Below are positions 48,258-60,672 of a stretch of 64,000 bases of DNA, piece by piece. The translations under genes and the position numbers were made by a program. Position 1 is the stretch's first letter. Each line of letters begins with the position of its first letter. The notes under the pieces are model-generated. The model had not been told where the DNA came from. It saw only the letters and a program-made list of their open reading frames with translations, and did not search any database. The stretch is taken from the NCBI GenBank assembly GCA_000697665.1, contig KL197727.1, positions 124,001 through 188,000 on the forward strand, read 5' to 3'. The stretch comes from Jaapia argillacea MUCL 33604. Lineage: Eukaryota > Basidiomycota > Agaricomycetes > Jaapiales > Jaapiaceae.

Positions 48258-49451
48258 ATGGACTCAGACCCTCAATCCGCCTCATTTTATGCGCCTGCAT
48301 TTGACTTCGACCAGTTCACAGACAATACGAAACCCGCGAACGACTACTCCAAGCAGCTGGGAGCATTTGATTTCTTCTCATTCCAATCCCCCACCGACGT
48401 ACTTGCTCCTCACCCCGACTTATTCGAGTCAGAACTCGACCGCAGTCTCGCTGCCTTTGACGAGCAGGTGCAACTCCAGCTCCTGACCGTCGACTCGAAC
48501 GACGCATTCTCCTTCCTGAGGTCCGATACCCCTATTGGTCAAGGCCCTCCTTCCACTATTACAGTGTCTTCGGAGTCGGCTTATGAGTCTTTGTCATCCC
48601 GCTCCGAGTCATTCTACAACTACCCCAACTCGCCGCAGTACACAGCTTCCAATTACTCCTTCCCTCTCGACAACCTCGACATGTCTTTCCAGAAATTCAA
48701 CGTCGACAACACCAGCGACTACGGCGCGGTCAGTGCGGCGCAACTTGCGACCCTCGACGCACTTGCCAGCCTATCCTCGTCGCCATCACCGGGTAGTTCC
48801 CCAGCTGCTGCGCCACCGAGCGCCTTCGAGGGTGGCATCTACGATAGACGCGCGAGCTACTCCGACTACGAGCCCTCCGTCGCCGTTTCAGCGGCAGCTC
48901 TCAACTCATCCGCATCCGAATACTACCCCCAGTACAAGTATAACAACCGTTCGAAGATGCAGTCGGCATTGGCGACGACGACCGCCTCCCCGAAGCTGCC
49001 CACCGTCTCTGCTGTATCCCTTCTGCCCCCAATCACTAATAGGGCGGCAGTCAAGGAGGAGCAGCTCGACGATCCTCGTAAGAAGTATCCTTGTCCCACT
49101 TGTAGCCGATGTATGTGTTTTCTTTTCTATTCTTGCTCGGCGAAATTTGACTCACCGACATTCTCTCTAGCCTTTGCTCGTGCTTACAACCTCAAGACCC
49201 ATATGGCTACCCATGACCCCAATCGCCCGAAACCCCACATCTGCCCGCACCGCTCGTGCGGCAGGTCCTTCAGTCGCAAGCACGACTTGGGCCGCCACCT
49301 CGTCAGTATTCACCGCGACGAGTCCGCTTGCCCCCCTTCACACTTGAGGAAGTCCATCGGCGTCGACAAAGCCCAGAGGGGCTGGTGCGACGATTGTGGA
49401 AAGGGTTGGGTTGGAAAGGAGAAGGGTTGTGACTGCAGCGATGTAAAGTAA
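48258..49451 (+). CDS. C2H2 zinc-finger transcription factor
   Basis: Two exons (48258-49110, 49171-49451) give 377 aa. The N-terminal 280 residues are disordered, rich in Ser, Tyr, Asp and Phe with hydrophobic-acidic patches (QLGAFDFFSFQSP), a composition usual for activation domains. Two C2H2 fingers follow: YPCPTCSRSFARAYNLKTHM (then ATH) and HICPHRSCGRSFSRKHDLGR then HLVSIH. A short Cys-rich tail, WCDDCGKGWVGKEKGCDC, may bind another metal. It resembles basidiomycete relatives of stress-type C2H2 regulators, but target genes cannot be named. The only intron is 60 nt, frame-neutral and stop-free and lies inside finger 1. Confidence 0.87.
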   Translation: MDSDPQSASFYAPAFDFDQFTDNTKPANDYSKQLGAFDFFSFQSPTDVLAPHPDLFESELDRSLAAFDEQVQLQLLTVDSNDAFSFLRSDTPIGQGPPSTITVSSESAYESLSSRSESFYNYPNSPQYTASNYSFPLDNLDMSFQKFNVDNTSDYGAVSAAQLATLDALASLSSSPSPGSSPAAAPPSAFEGGIYDRRASYSDYEPSVAVSAAALNSSASEYYPQYKYNNRSKMQSALATTTASPKLPTVSAVSLLPPITNRAAVKEEQLDDPRKKYPCPTCSRCMCFLFYSCSAKFDSPTFSLAFARAYNLKTHMATHDPNRPKPHICPHRSCGRSFSRKHDLGRHLVSIHRDESACPPSHLRKSIGVDKAQRGWCDDCGKGWVGKEKGCDCSDVK

Positions 49452-50249
49452 CCGATATGTATCTGGCGCGTTGTAGATGCTTCCAATATGCGTATGTGTG
49501 TTCATTCCGCCCTTCTCGTGCTATTCTAATCACTATCATTTCAGACCACCACTCATGATTATCGCGGTTTGGTCTCTGGCTCCCAATGTTATGGTCATCG
49601 TCCACCCATGTGGAAATCACGCCGCCGACCATGGCATAGGTTCATAGACATCGTCACCAATCGTGCCGCTTTGGACACACGAGCTGGGCCTGTGACGAGC
49701 TGTGATTACCCCTCCCCACCCCTCCTTCTGATTGGTTGATACGACTTCTCTTGTCGATATGCGGAGAACGTGCCACTATTATTCTCAGACTTTCATTACG
49801 TTTTGATCTTTCTCGTATCGTTCGGACTATCTATTGTACTCGACACTCATTCCTATTTCTCTGTTCTTGAGTATTTACTCTTTTCTGAATGTTTCCTCCA
49901 GATCCCTCTCTCTACTGCCGCTGTGTTTTACCTTCGTCCAGTTCCCTATATACCTGAATCGCTTAATAATATCCATTTCTACATGCGAATGGCCTACTGG
50001 TCACTAAAAGGAAAGATGCCCTGTGATTGGGTCAACAAAGTTAAAGCGCGGTTGGGAGCTGTGGCGGACCGGCCGTCGATCGCTGTCGTAGGATCTGACC
50101 GACGTCTGACGTTGTGTTGCATAGTTGTGCTGGAACATGTCTCTCCCTGTTGACTTCATTCCGAGCTGCCAAAGCTTTCTCCCTTGGGCCACACATATAT
50201 ACCATGCTCGTCATCATGAGTATCCCATATTTCCCAACCGCTATTCGCC
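49452..50249. other. Intergenic, catalase promoter
   Basis: About 800 bp. A 127-codon plus frame (49770-50153) with a hydrophobic start opens without ATG and has no homology I recognise; I take it as chance in a T-rich promoter. No gene called. Confidence 0.4.
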
Positions 50250-52808
50250 ATGCAGGCCGTAAAATCTGCTGTAACAAGTCTTACCGCTGATGTCAAAACA
50301 AACGACATGAGGCGAGATATAGTGGACCCGGAAGCTACTTCCTTGAAGGGTCAAAATACGGATTTCGGTCTGTACATCTCTGACACTGACAACTGGTGAG
50401 TTTCGCGTTGCGGCAGCACCGCCCATTGCGCCCAAGCGACTGACCACTGTCGTTTCATGACAGGCTCCGTGCTACTGATGGCAGGAACGTCGGCCCCGCT
50501 CTACTCGAGGACCAGATCGCTCGAGAGAAAATCTCGCACTTTGACCATGAACGTATCCCTGAGCGTGTTGTTCATGCTCGGGGCACTGGTGCCCACGGCG
50601 TGTTCAGAGCTTATGATGACAGGGCTTCCAAATACACCTATGCTGGCGTCTTGACGGACCCGACCAGGGAGACGCCGACCTTTGTTCGCTTCAGTACTGT
50701 CCAAGGATCACGTGGAAGTGCTGTGAGTTCTAACTCGTCCAGAGTACCCCAGAAATTAACGTCTGCATAATATAGGATACTGTCCGAGACGTCCGTGGCT
50801 TTGCCACAAAGTTCTACACCGGAGAGGGTAATTGGGATATTGTAGGGTGGGTAATGTCGCCTCCTTACCTTTATGTCCCCAACTTACACTTTCGAGTAGC
50901 AATGATATTCCAGTGTTCTTCATCCAGGACGCTATCAAGTTCCCAGATTTTGTCCATGCCGTGAAACCTGAGCCCCATAATGAAGTCCCTCAGGGTCAGT
51001 CCGCCCACAACAACTTCTGGGATTTTGTTGGCTTGCAACCAGAATGTATGCTTTCACACCATGGTCATTAAACAACTGTAGCTGACTCTTCCCTCCAGCC
51101 GCCCACATGGTTATGTGGGTCATGTCCGACCGTGGTATTCCCCGCTCCCTCCGCATGATGCAAGGGTTCGGCGTGAACACTTACACCCTCATGAATGCCG
51201 CGGGTGAACGTCACTTTGTCAAGTTCCATTGGCTCCCCGAGCTCGGCGTACACAGTTTGGTTTGGGACGAAGCCCTCAAAATTTGTGGCCAAGACCCCGA
51301 CTTCCATCGCAAGGATCTCGAGGAGGCTATCACCACTGGTGCCTACCCCAAGTGGAAATTCGGCATCCAGGTTATCCCCGAGAAGGATGAACATACCTTC
51401 GATTTCGACATCCTCGATGCCACTAAAATCTGGCCAGAGGAGCTTGTCCCTATCGAGTACATTGGGGAGATGACGTTGAACAGGGTTGTCGACGAGTTCT
51501 TTACCGAAGTCGAACAGGTTGCCTTCTGCACCTCCCATGTTGTCCCAGGGATCGGCTTCAGCGACGACCCGCTCCTCCAAGGCCGTAACTTCTCGTATTT
51601 TGATACCCAGATCAGCCGATTGGGAATCAACTGGCAGGAGGTGAGTCCTGTCGAGTGCAGAGCCGCCAGGTACTTATTCTTGCTACTCCGATAGCTTCCC
51701 ATCAATCGTCCCGTCTGCCCCGTAATGAGCACACAGCGCGACGGAAAGATGAGACACAGGATAACCAAGGGCGAGATCAATTATTGGCCCAACCGCAAGG
51801 GAACTCATCCCCCCGTCCCACCCGACCAAGGAGGCTACCACGAGTGAGTACCGATATCCTTTGTCGTATTGCAGAGTCTTACGTACTTTCCATAGATTTG
51901 CTCAAAAGGTTGCGGGTATTAAGCAACGAGTCCGGAGCGTCAAGTTCCAGGAGCATTACAATCAAGCGCAAATGTTCTACAACTCTCTGGCTCCCCATGA
52001 GAAGAAGCACCTTGTCGAAGCCATATCTTTCGAACTCAGCCACTGCGAGGATCCCGTCGTATACGAGTCTTACACCAAGATACTTGCCAATATCGACTTC
52101 GACTTCGCCAAGCAGATCGCTGTTAATGTTGGTGGCGTCGTTCCAGATGCTCTTGCCAGAGTCAACAAGGGCCACACGAGCAAAGTTTCGCAGACTCAGT
52201 ACCCATCAATGGAGCCTACTATCAAAACTCGTCGCATTGCGATCTTGGTAGCTGATGGTTTTAATGGAGCCGAAGTCCTTGCCCTCCGTGCCGCTCTTAA
52301 GGCTGGGATGGCTACGACTTTCCTCATCGGTCCCAGACGCGGCAAGATCTACCCAGCCGGCCAGAAAATCGGTTCTGGAGAGGGAATGATGGCCGACCAT
52401 CACTTTGAGGGGCAGCGATCCACGTTGTTCGACGCCCTCCTCATTCCTTCCGGATTGGAGCACGCGCAGACCCTTGCGACCAACGGCCGTACCGTCCATT
52501 GGATCCGGGAGGCCTTTGGGCATTGCAAAGTCATCGGCGCTATTGGTGAAGGAGTAGCATTCCTTCGCGATGCTGTCGTTCTACCCGGTGTTGAGATGCA
52601 GGGGTCGGCAGGAGCTGGCAATGCCGTCGTTTCGTCCTTTGGTGTAGTGACGACGGGGAGTTACGGAGCGTCCGGTGCTGCTGCCGAGGCATTCAAGATT
52701 GTGGCTGGAGAGAAGGAGGGATTTGTCTCGAATTTCGCATATGAGATGAGCAAACATAGGTGCTATGAGCGTGAGTTGAGCGGGTTGACGGCGAAGGTCG
52801 CGTATTAG
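50250..52808 (+). CDS. Large-subunit catalase (clade 2) with DJ-1/flavodoxin-like tail
   Basis: Seven exons (50250-50395, 50464-50722, 50776-50846, 50900-51045, 51099-51640, 51695-51843, 51896-52808) give 741 aa, the size of large-subunit catalases. The catalytic His is in [14 protein letters not shown], the distal Asn in [13 protein letters not shown], and the proximal heme Tyr in [14 protein letters not shown]. From about residue 570 comes the extra domain, [20 protein letters not shown]...FDALLIPSG...KVIGAIGEG, which has the class I glutaminase/DJ-1 fold. It degrades hydrogen peroxide to water and oxygen as a tetramer. No signal peptide is seen, which suggests the cytosolic conidial-type or peroxisome-independent form. 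The C-terminus (KVAY) lacks a clear PTS1. Confidence 0.96.
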
Positions 52809-52978
52809 TGGACGTGTGTATCGTATGGTAGTACGCTTGTAACCTGTACGAGTAGTTGTAGGAATCGTGTTTGTATAGTGTCAAACCTTTTGAGCGACAG
52901 TCTATCGGCTTCAAACTTATCAGACCCTCACCAAATGAGCTTGGGGGTGAGCGTCTTCGACTCGGTCGACTGGATGAG

Positions 52979-52984
52979 ACGCGT
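52979..52984. promoter_or_regulatory. MluI cell-cycle box (ACGCGT) upstream of MCM5
   Basis: An ACGCGT lies 101 bp before the MCM5 start codon. In fungi this site binds MBF and drives G1/S expression of replication genes, including MCMs. The hexamer also occurs by chance elsewhere in the window, so position is the main support. Confidence 0.4.
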
Positions 52985-53084
52985 AACGGCCTGCCCTAAA
53001 CTGTCACCCTGGTCGCGTTCCACCTAGCAATTTACCATCAGACTACTTCATCCTCATTCTCATTCACTTTCTTGGGTCGCTATC

Positions 53085-56004
<2,920 letters not shown>

Positions 56005-56143
56005 ATTTTTTGTTGCTTTCTTGGTTTATGTTGTGTGTAATATCGTCCTAGCTTTTTCTGTATCATTACTCTCCTGTAATATTTTCCTTGTGTGGGATGG
56101 AAGCCTTCGGCCATCATTACTGCGCCTGACGAGCAACCATTCA

Positions 56144-56215
56144 TCCCTCTTAGCTCAGTTGGTAGAGCGCGTCACTAGTAATGACGAGGTCAGTCGTTCA
56201 AATCGGCTAGCGGGA
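56144..56215 (+). tRNA. tRNA-Thr (anticodon AGT), copy 2
   Basis: Identical over all 72 nt to the gene at 37258, including the single acceptor mismatch (T5 against C68). Flanks are unrelated beyond a few bases. TTTT runs follow about 20 nt downstream. Confidence 0.93.
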
Positions 56216-56441
56216 ATGTAGGCCAGGGAAAATTCTTTTATTTCTTTTACGTCGTCTGGGATGGGATGGCAGGATGGATAGATTGTGGATGTTTCCCGGC
56301 TTGCGGGTGTCGATTTTATTGACCGAGTTGGGCCAAAGTTGAGGTGACACAGCGAGAATGGATATTGCACAGCCACCCTGCCGTACTGGAGCCTCCTGTC
56401 CAACAAAACTCAATCAACTTTTGAATCAACCGCTGCACACG

Positions 56442-58093
56442 ATGAGCGCAATGGAAACAGACGAACTGCCCGTCGTGCTCCCTTCCACGACATCGTCTGG
56501 TCTCTCGCTATCGCTGTGCGTATATCCTTCAAATCCAAGCCCCGATCTCCGCAAACCTGCAACCACCCCACCCGCATTACCCTGACCCTTTGTCTGATCA
56601 CATCAACTTCACAGACATCCCCTGCCTATTCTCAACATATCTGAACACTTGACCAGACTAAAGCTTCAGACTAAATCGAATTCGCCTTTTGGTTCGTTCT
56701 TTCCGTCCTCCCGACCCTACCGAGTTTGAAGCCACCGCTCACGTTGATCGGTAATCAGTGCTGGGCGCCTTGCTAGGCACTCAAAATGGTCGAGAAATAG
56801 AGATTGTGAACACTTTCGAGTTGGCGGTTGAGGATGGAGAAAAGGTCGATCATGGGTTCTTGGTGTCTAGACGAGATCAATGTGCGTGAAACTTGATCAG
56901 AGTTTGTGGTGACGAGGTTGACTGATATATGCGCTCTTACATTCATATTTGATAGACAAGCAAGTGTTTCCTTCTCTCGAGTTTATTGGGTGGTATAGCG
57001 TAGCGCCGGAGCCTACATCTAGACACATTGCCCTTCACGAACAAGTGCGTGTTCCCTCCCCTCCGCTTCTTGTCCCCTATCTAATCCGCATACACAGTTC
57101 ACGAACTATACTTCAACCCCCCTGCTCCTCCTACTCACACCATCCTTCCCATCTCTCCCTACCAAAGCGTCCACCTCTAAATCTGCCTCCACTTCGACTA
57201 CAGCAGCTGCGGACAGCATAACCAACCAAACCCTCCCATTCAAAGCATTTGAACCTACCATTGAGATCCGTGATCGCAAGACGAGGTCGGTGTATGTGGA
57301 GGCTGCGTATAGTGTTGAGACGGGCGAAGCTGAGAGGATTGCTGTTGATTGGACTGCTAGAGGTGGAGAGGGTGGGACTAGTTGTAAGTTTTGTCTGATT
57401 CCATTTGATGAGAAGGGCGAAAGGATCGATGTTAATGCGTTTTTTTTGGTGTCACTGGGTTACAGTGGAATCGCATTTGCAGACTCAACGAGCTGCGGTG
57501 AAGATGTTACACGATAGGATTCTGGTGCTTGTTCAGTATGTAGCGGATGTCATCGCTGGTCAGTCCTTCTTCCTATCATCTATGCCATCTGCATACTTGG
57601 CTGATCATTTGCATATTTGTTGATCATCGTTGGCCGTGCCGCCTGCTCGCCGACACCAAAATGCCGTGGATAGGTCAATCAAAGCCCGACCACGCGACCC
57701 TTCGATCCCTTTCTGCACTCGTGGCTTCATTGCCTGCGAGCGAGAGTAATGGGTTCAGAGAGGAGTTTGATATAGTACGTCTTCTCTCATTGTGTTGGGT
57801 TGTCCTTGACATTTGATGTCCTTGTGTGCAGGAATACGAAGATGTGCAGTTAACGGCGTACCTATCTACTCTTACGAAATCTGCTAGTATCTTGAACGAT
57901 GTACGTCCTCATCTCTTACCGCACACTTCTCCAATCTAATAACTCAATCGCCTGCGATTAGCTCGTGGACAAGCAGATAATAGTGACGGCAGGAGGTAGG
58001 GATGAACGTGGTGGTGGACCTGCGGGGGGTAGGAGGGGTCCTAGGTTAGGTAGGCATGGGACTGTGCCGGGAGATTGGGACCGGTTTCATTGA
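56442..58093 (+). CDS. CSN6: COP9 signalosome subunit 6 (catalytically silent MPN)
   Basis: About nine exons. Exon 1 codes a Ser/Thr-rich start. Then LHPLPILNISEHLTRLKLQT, VLGALLGTQNGREIEIVNTF, HGFLVSRRDQYKQVFPSLEF and IGWYSVAPEPTSRHIALHEQ make the MPN domain. The metal-binding HxH and downstream Asp of JAMM proteases are absent: the line reads IGWYSVAPEP where CSN5 has GWYHSHPG. So it is an MPN-minus scaffold. The C-terminal half (AAVKMLHDRILVLVQYVADV) supplies the helices that pair with CSN5. The CSN complex removes Nedd8 from cullins. A Gly/Arg tail ends at GDWDRFH. A Ser/Thr-rich insertion of about 30 residues interrupts the domain. Both Met 56442 and Met 56451 can start it. Confidence 0.92.
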
Positions 58094-58438
58094 GGTTTGA
58101 TGGTGGTGTGTTAGGTTTAGTGTGGTGTGTGGGGGAGGATTATCTGTGTGTTTGTTGGGAGATTGCTTGTGTGGTTTTCGCCTTGTTGAAGTCTGGTCGA
58201 TGTCGGAGGTTGATGGTGTGGATGTAAATCGCCGTGCGAGACGAATAATGGGAGGTGTCTGTGTCCTTGTCTTCTCTCGTGCTTTGAATGATTGCTATTC
58301 AGTGTTCACGTGATTACAGGGGCTACGACATCATGATCTTGACAACAACGTCTGTCGAATCGAATCCGAGTCTGCGCTTCTTATCACCCTCGTCCATCCG
58401 TCTCTGAGCTTTGATTTGCTTCTTGAAATCGTACAACG
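58094..58438. other. Short intergenic region, no gene seen
   Basis: About 345 bp, G/T-rich near the CSN6 3' end, then the promoter of the next gene. Nothing else seen. Confidence 0.5.
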
Positions 58439-59351
58439 ATGCCACGAACTGAATTCACATCTGCGACTTTCAAGTCGTTGTTCTCGGTGAATGGGTTGTA
58501 TTTGGTGCTTTATTCTTGGGTGTTTGGGATGGGTGAGTGTCTTTGAGTTTCTTTCACGTCGTCGATGTCAAGTTTCTAATGCCTTTGGGGGTGTAGCGGT
58601 GTGGGTTACGTTTTTTGGAGGTACGTTCACGTCTAGGCTTCTCTTCAGATTGCGAACGAATGCTTAACGATCTATTAGGTATAATAGCACTAAAGACACT
58701 CCGTAAGTCCCTCCCTCTATTCCCCTATCCCCCACCACTAACCCTCTCTTCCCCAACTTCCCCTCCCCCCCGGCAGCCCGTCACCAATTCGGCACCCTCC
58801 AACACCGAACCTTCCCCATCTACTTCCTGCTCTCCCTTTCCCTCACTTCTGTGTTGGTGGGTTTGTGGACTTGGAAGCACTCGGATATATGGACTGGAGG
58901 TTTGAAGGTGGGGAAGTGGGGAGGTGGGTGGGTCGTGGGTCGTGTGGGGATGGATGGGGATTTGGTGCAGTTTTGGACTTTGGTGGGGGTTTGTGTTTGT
59001 ATGGCTGTTAATCAGTTTGTTGTTGGGCCTTTGACTAGCAGGTATGTGTGTGTGAGCTGAGGTGGACGGTTGGTATCGTGCTTATTGTGGTGGTTTTAGG
59101 ACGATGTTTCAGAGACATCGGTTGGAGAAGGAGGAAGGGAAGGGGTATGATGAGGTTGGGGTACGTCTTCGTTCTTTTCGTCTTTGGTTTACGTTGTGTT
59201 GATCTGGATGAAGGTGTCGAAAGAGATGAAGGCGCTTAATGCGAAGTTCTCAGGTTTGCATGGGGTTAGTTCGTTGTTGAACCTTGGAGCTGTTATTGCG
59301 TTGGGGTTTCATGGGTTGTGGATTGGGGAGTATGGTGTGAAGGGGTATTGA
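58439..59351 (+). CDS. TMEM205-like integral membrane protein (DUF4149)
   Basis: Six exons (58439-58532, 58597-58620, 58679-58702, 58777-59041, 59100-59160, 59214-59351) give 201 aa; exons 2 and 3 are only 24 nt each. Four hydrophobic spans are visible: LYLVLYSWVFGMAVWVTFFG, PIYFLLSLSLTSVLVGLWTW, FWTLVGVCVCMAVNQFVVGP and SLLNLGAVIALGFHGLWIG. The sequence RTMFQRHRLEKEE between spans 3 and 4 is characteristic of the family. Human TMEM205 is linked to cisplatin resistance and the fungal role is unknown. No signal peptide beyond the first span. Confidence 0.85.
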
Positions 59352-59624
59352 GTGGTGGGATTGAGGGTTGATTGATGGTGTGTGTACAGTATGTTAAATT
59401 GCTTGAGTGAATGCTTGTATCTTGTACTTTTAGAGGATCTTTACAAAGATGGGGTTTTGCACGAAGGAAAGTGCTGGTCTCGTGCGGTACTAGATCTACA
59501 ACATCGATATTGACAGAAGGACACTGGTACCATCTCTCCACCCATGACTCTCTGTCATCTCATCGGGCACGCATACACTTCATCCCATCAAGCGACACCT
59601 ACAACCCATCAGGCAGAACCCTCC

Positions 59625-60543
59625 CTACATCCCATCAGGCAAGAATCCCTCCTTCAAACTCCTCTCCAATCTCCTAATCTCATCAATAGAGGTAGCTTTC
59701 GCGATGGCAGCCTTGACCTTCTCTTGATCCTCTTTTGACATTAACCTGCCTGCTTTTCCTGGTTCGACGAGGGCGCGAGGTTCGTCGGAGGTGATGGGAG
59801 CTTTTGTGGAGTGGGAAGATGTGGTTGTTGAGATTGTAGTTGCTAGGGATGTGGGGAGGTTATCGGGTGTGAGGAAGAGTGTTCGTGCTGTTTTGCGTTC
59901 CTGTTGTATGATCGAGATGAGGACGATTCATGTTCGCGTGGAGAGGAAGGGTTGTACACACCTTGTCTCTGATCCTTTGGAAATCCAATACCCTCAACGC
60001 AGGCAAGCGATGAGCAAGCCACTCTCTATACCATTTCTTCCCCCTGACTGGATTACCCAACAAACAAAGATACTGCAGATGTCTGAGATCTTTCAAAGGT
60101 TCCAAATCACCGAGTTCGGCGATGTTGTTGTTTGTCAGCACGAGGGTATGGAGGTTTGGAGTCGACAGGTGGAGGGAGGGAGAGATTGAGGATATTCGGT
60201 TGTTGGAGAGGAAGAGGGAGGAGAGACGGCGGAGGAGGGGGAGGTTTGAGAGGGATAAGAGGGAGTTGTCGGTTAGATCTATTGCGTCGTGTTGGTCCTG
60301 GGTTAGATGTGAATATTTAAGGAGGGGAAGAGGTGGCGAATGGACGGACCCTTGTGACACCCAGATTTTCGATGGCGGGGATTTTGTAGCCTAGGGTGGG
60401 TTAAATATGCGTAGATTAGAGGGACATGTATTTGAGAAGAAATATAAAGGGAATTTAAGAGTACCTCTGAGGTCAAGCTGGCGTTCTTTGAGGGGATTGA
60501 GGGCAGAGGGACATTGCTGGATGAGTTCCGGGGTGAGTTTCAT
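59625..60543 (-). CDS. LEA1: U2 snRNP protein A' (LRR)
   Basis: Four exons (60543-60465, 60390-60350, 60297-59962, 59900-59625) give 243 aa. The start MKLTPELIQQCPSALNPLKE is the standard U2A' N-terminus. Leucine-rich repeats follow: DQHDAIDLTDNSLLSLSNLP, LSSLFLSNNRISSI, LHTLVLTNNNIAELGDL and LRHLQYLCLLGNPV, with the cap YREWLAHRLPALRVLDFQRI. The C-terminal part holds EEQEK-type charged helices (LMSKEDQEKVKAAIAKATSI). U2A' binds U2B'' and U2 snRNA and is needed for branch-site recognition. Intron 2 uses the rare donor GTCCGT. Tail to tail with the TMEM205-like gene. Confidence 0.95.
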
Positions 60544-60672
60544 TGCAGCAGGAGGCAACGAGGTCCTGTTTACTTGTTCACTTGTCTGCCTTCAACTCGT
60601 TGCGCAGATGTCGCCTTTTCAAAGTGACGTCGACTTCCTCGCCACTTCCACCAAGCACCCCCCGCTGCTGCA

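Noticed and set aside
48535-49170. A 211-codon plus-strand frame inside the C2H2 gene
   Set aside because: It is a Pro/Ser/Thr/Arg-rich shadow of the real exon 1 in another phase.
49770-50153. A hydrophobic 127-codon frame before the catalase
   Set aside because: It opens without ATG and lies in a T-rich promoter, which by itself yields Phe/Leu-rich translations.
57000-57060. CSN6 read as an active JAMM isopeptidase
   Set aside because: The HxH and Asp metal ligands are absent from the joined exons, so it is an MPN-minus subunit.
59570-59640. CCCATCA-containing short repeats at the U2A' 3' end
   Set aside because: Only three imperfect copies spanning the stop codon region; too few and too varied to call a tandem repeat.
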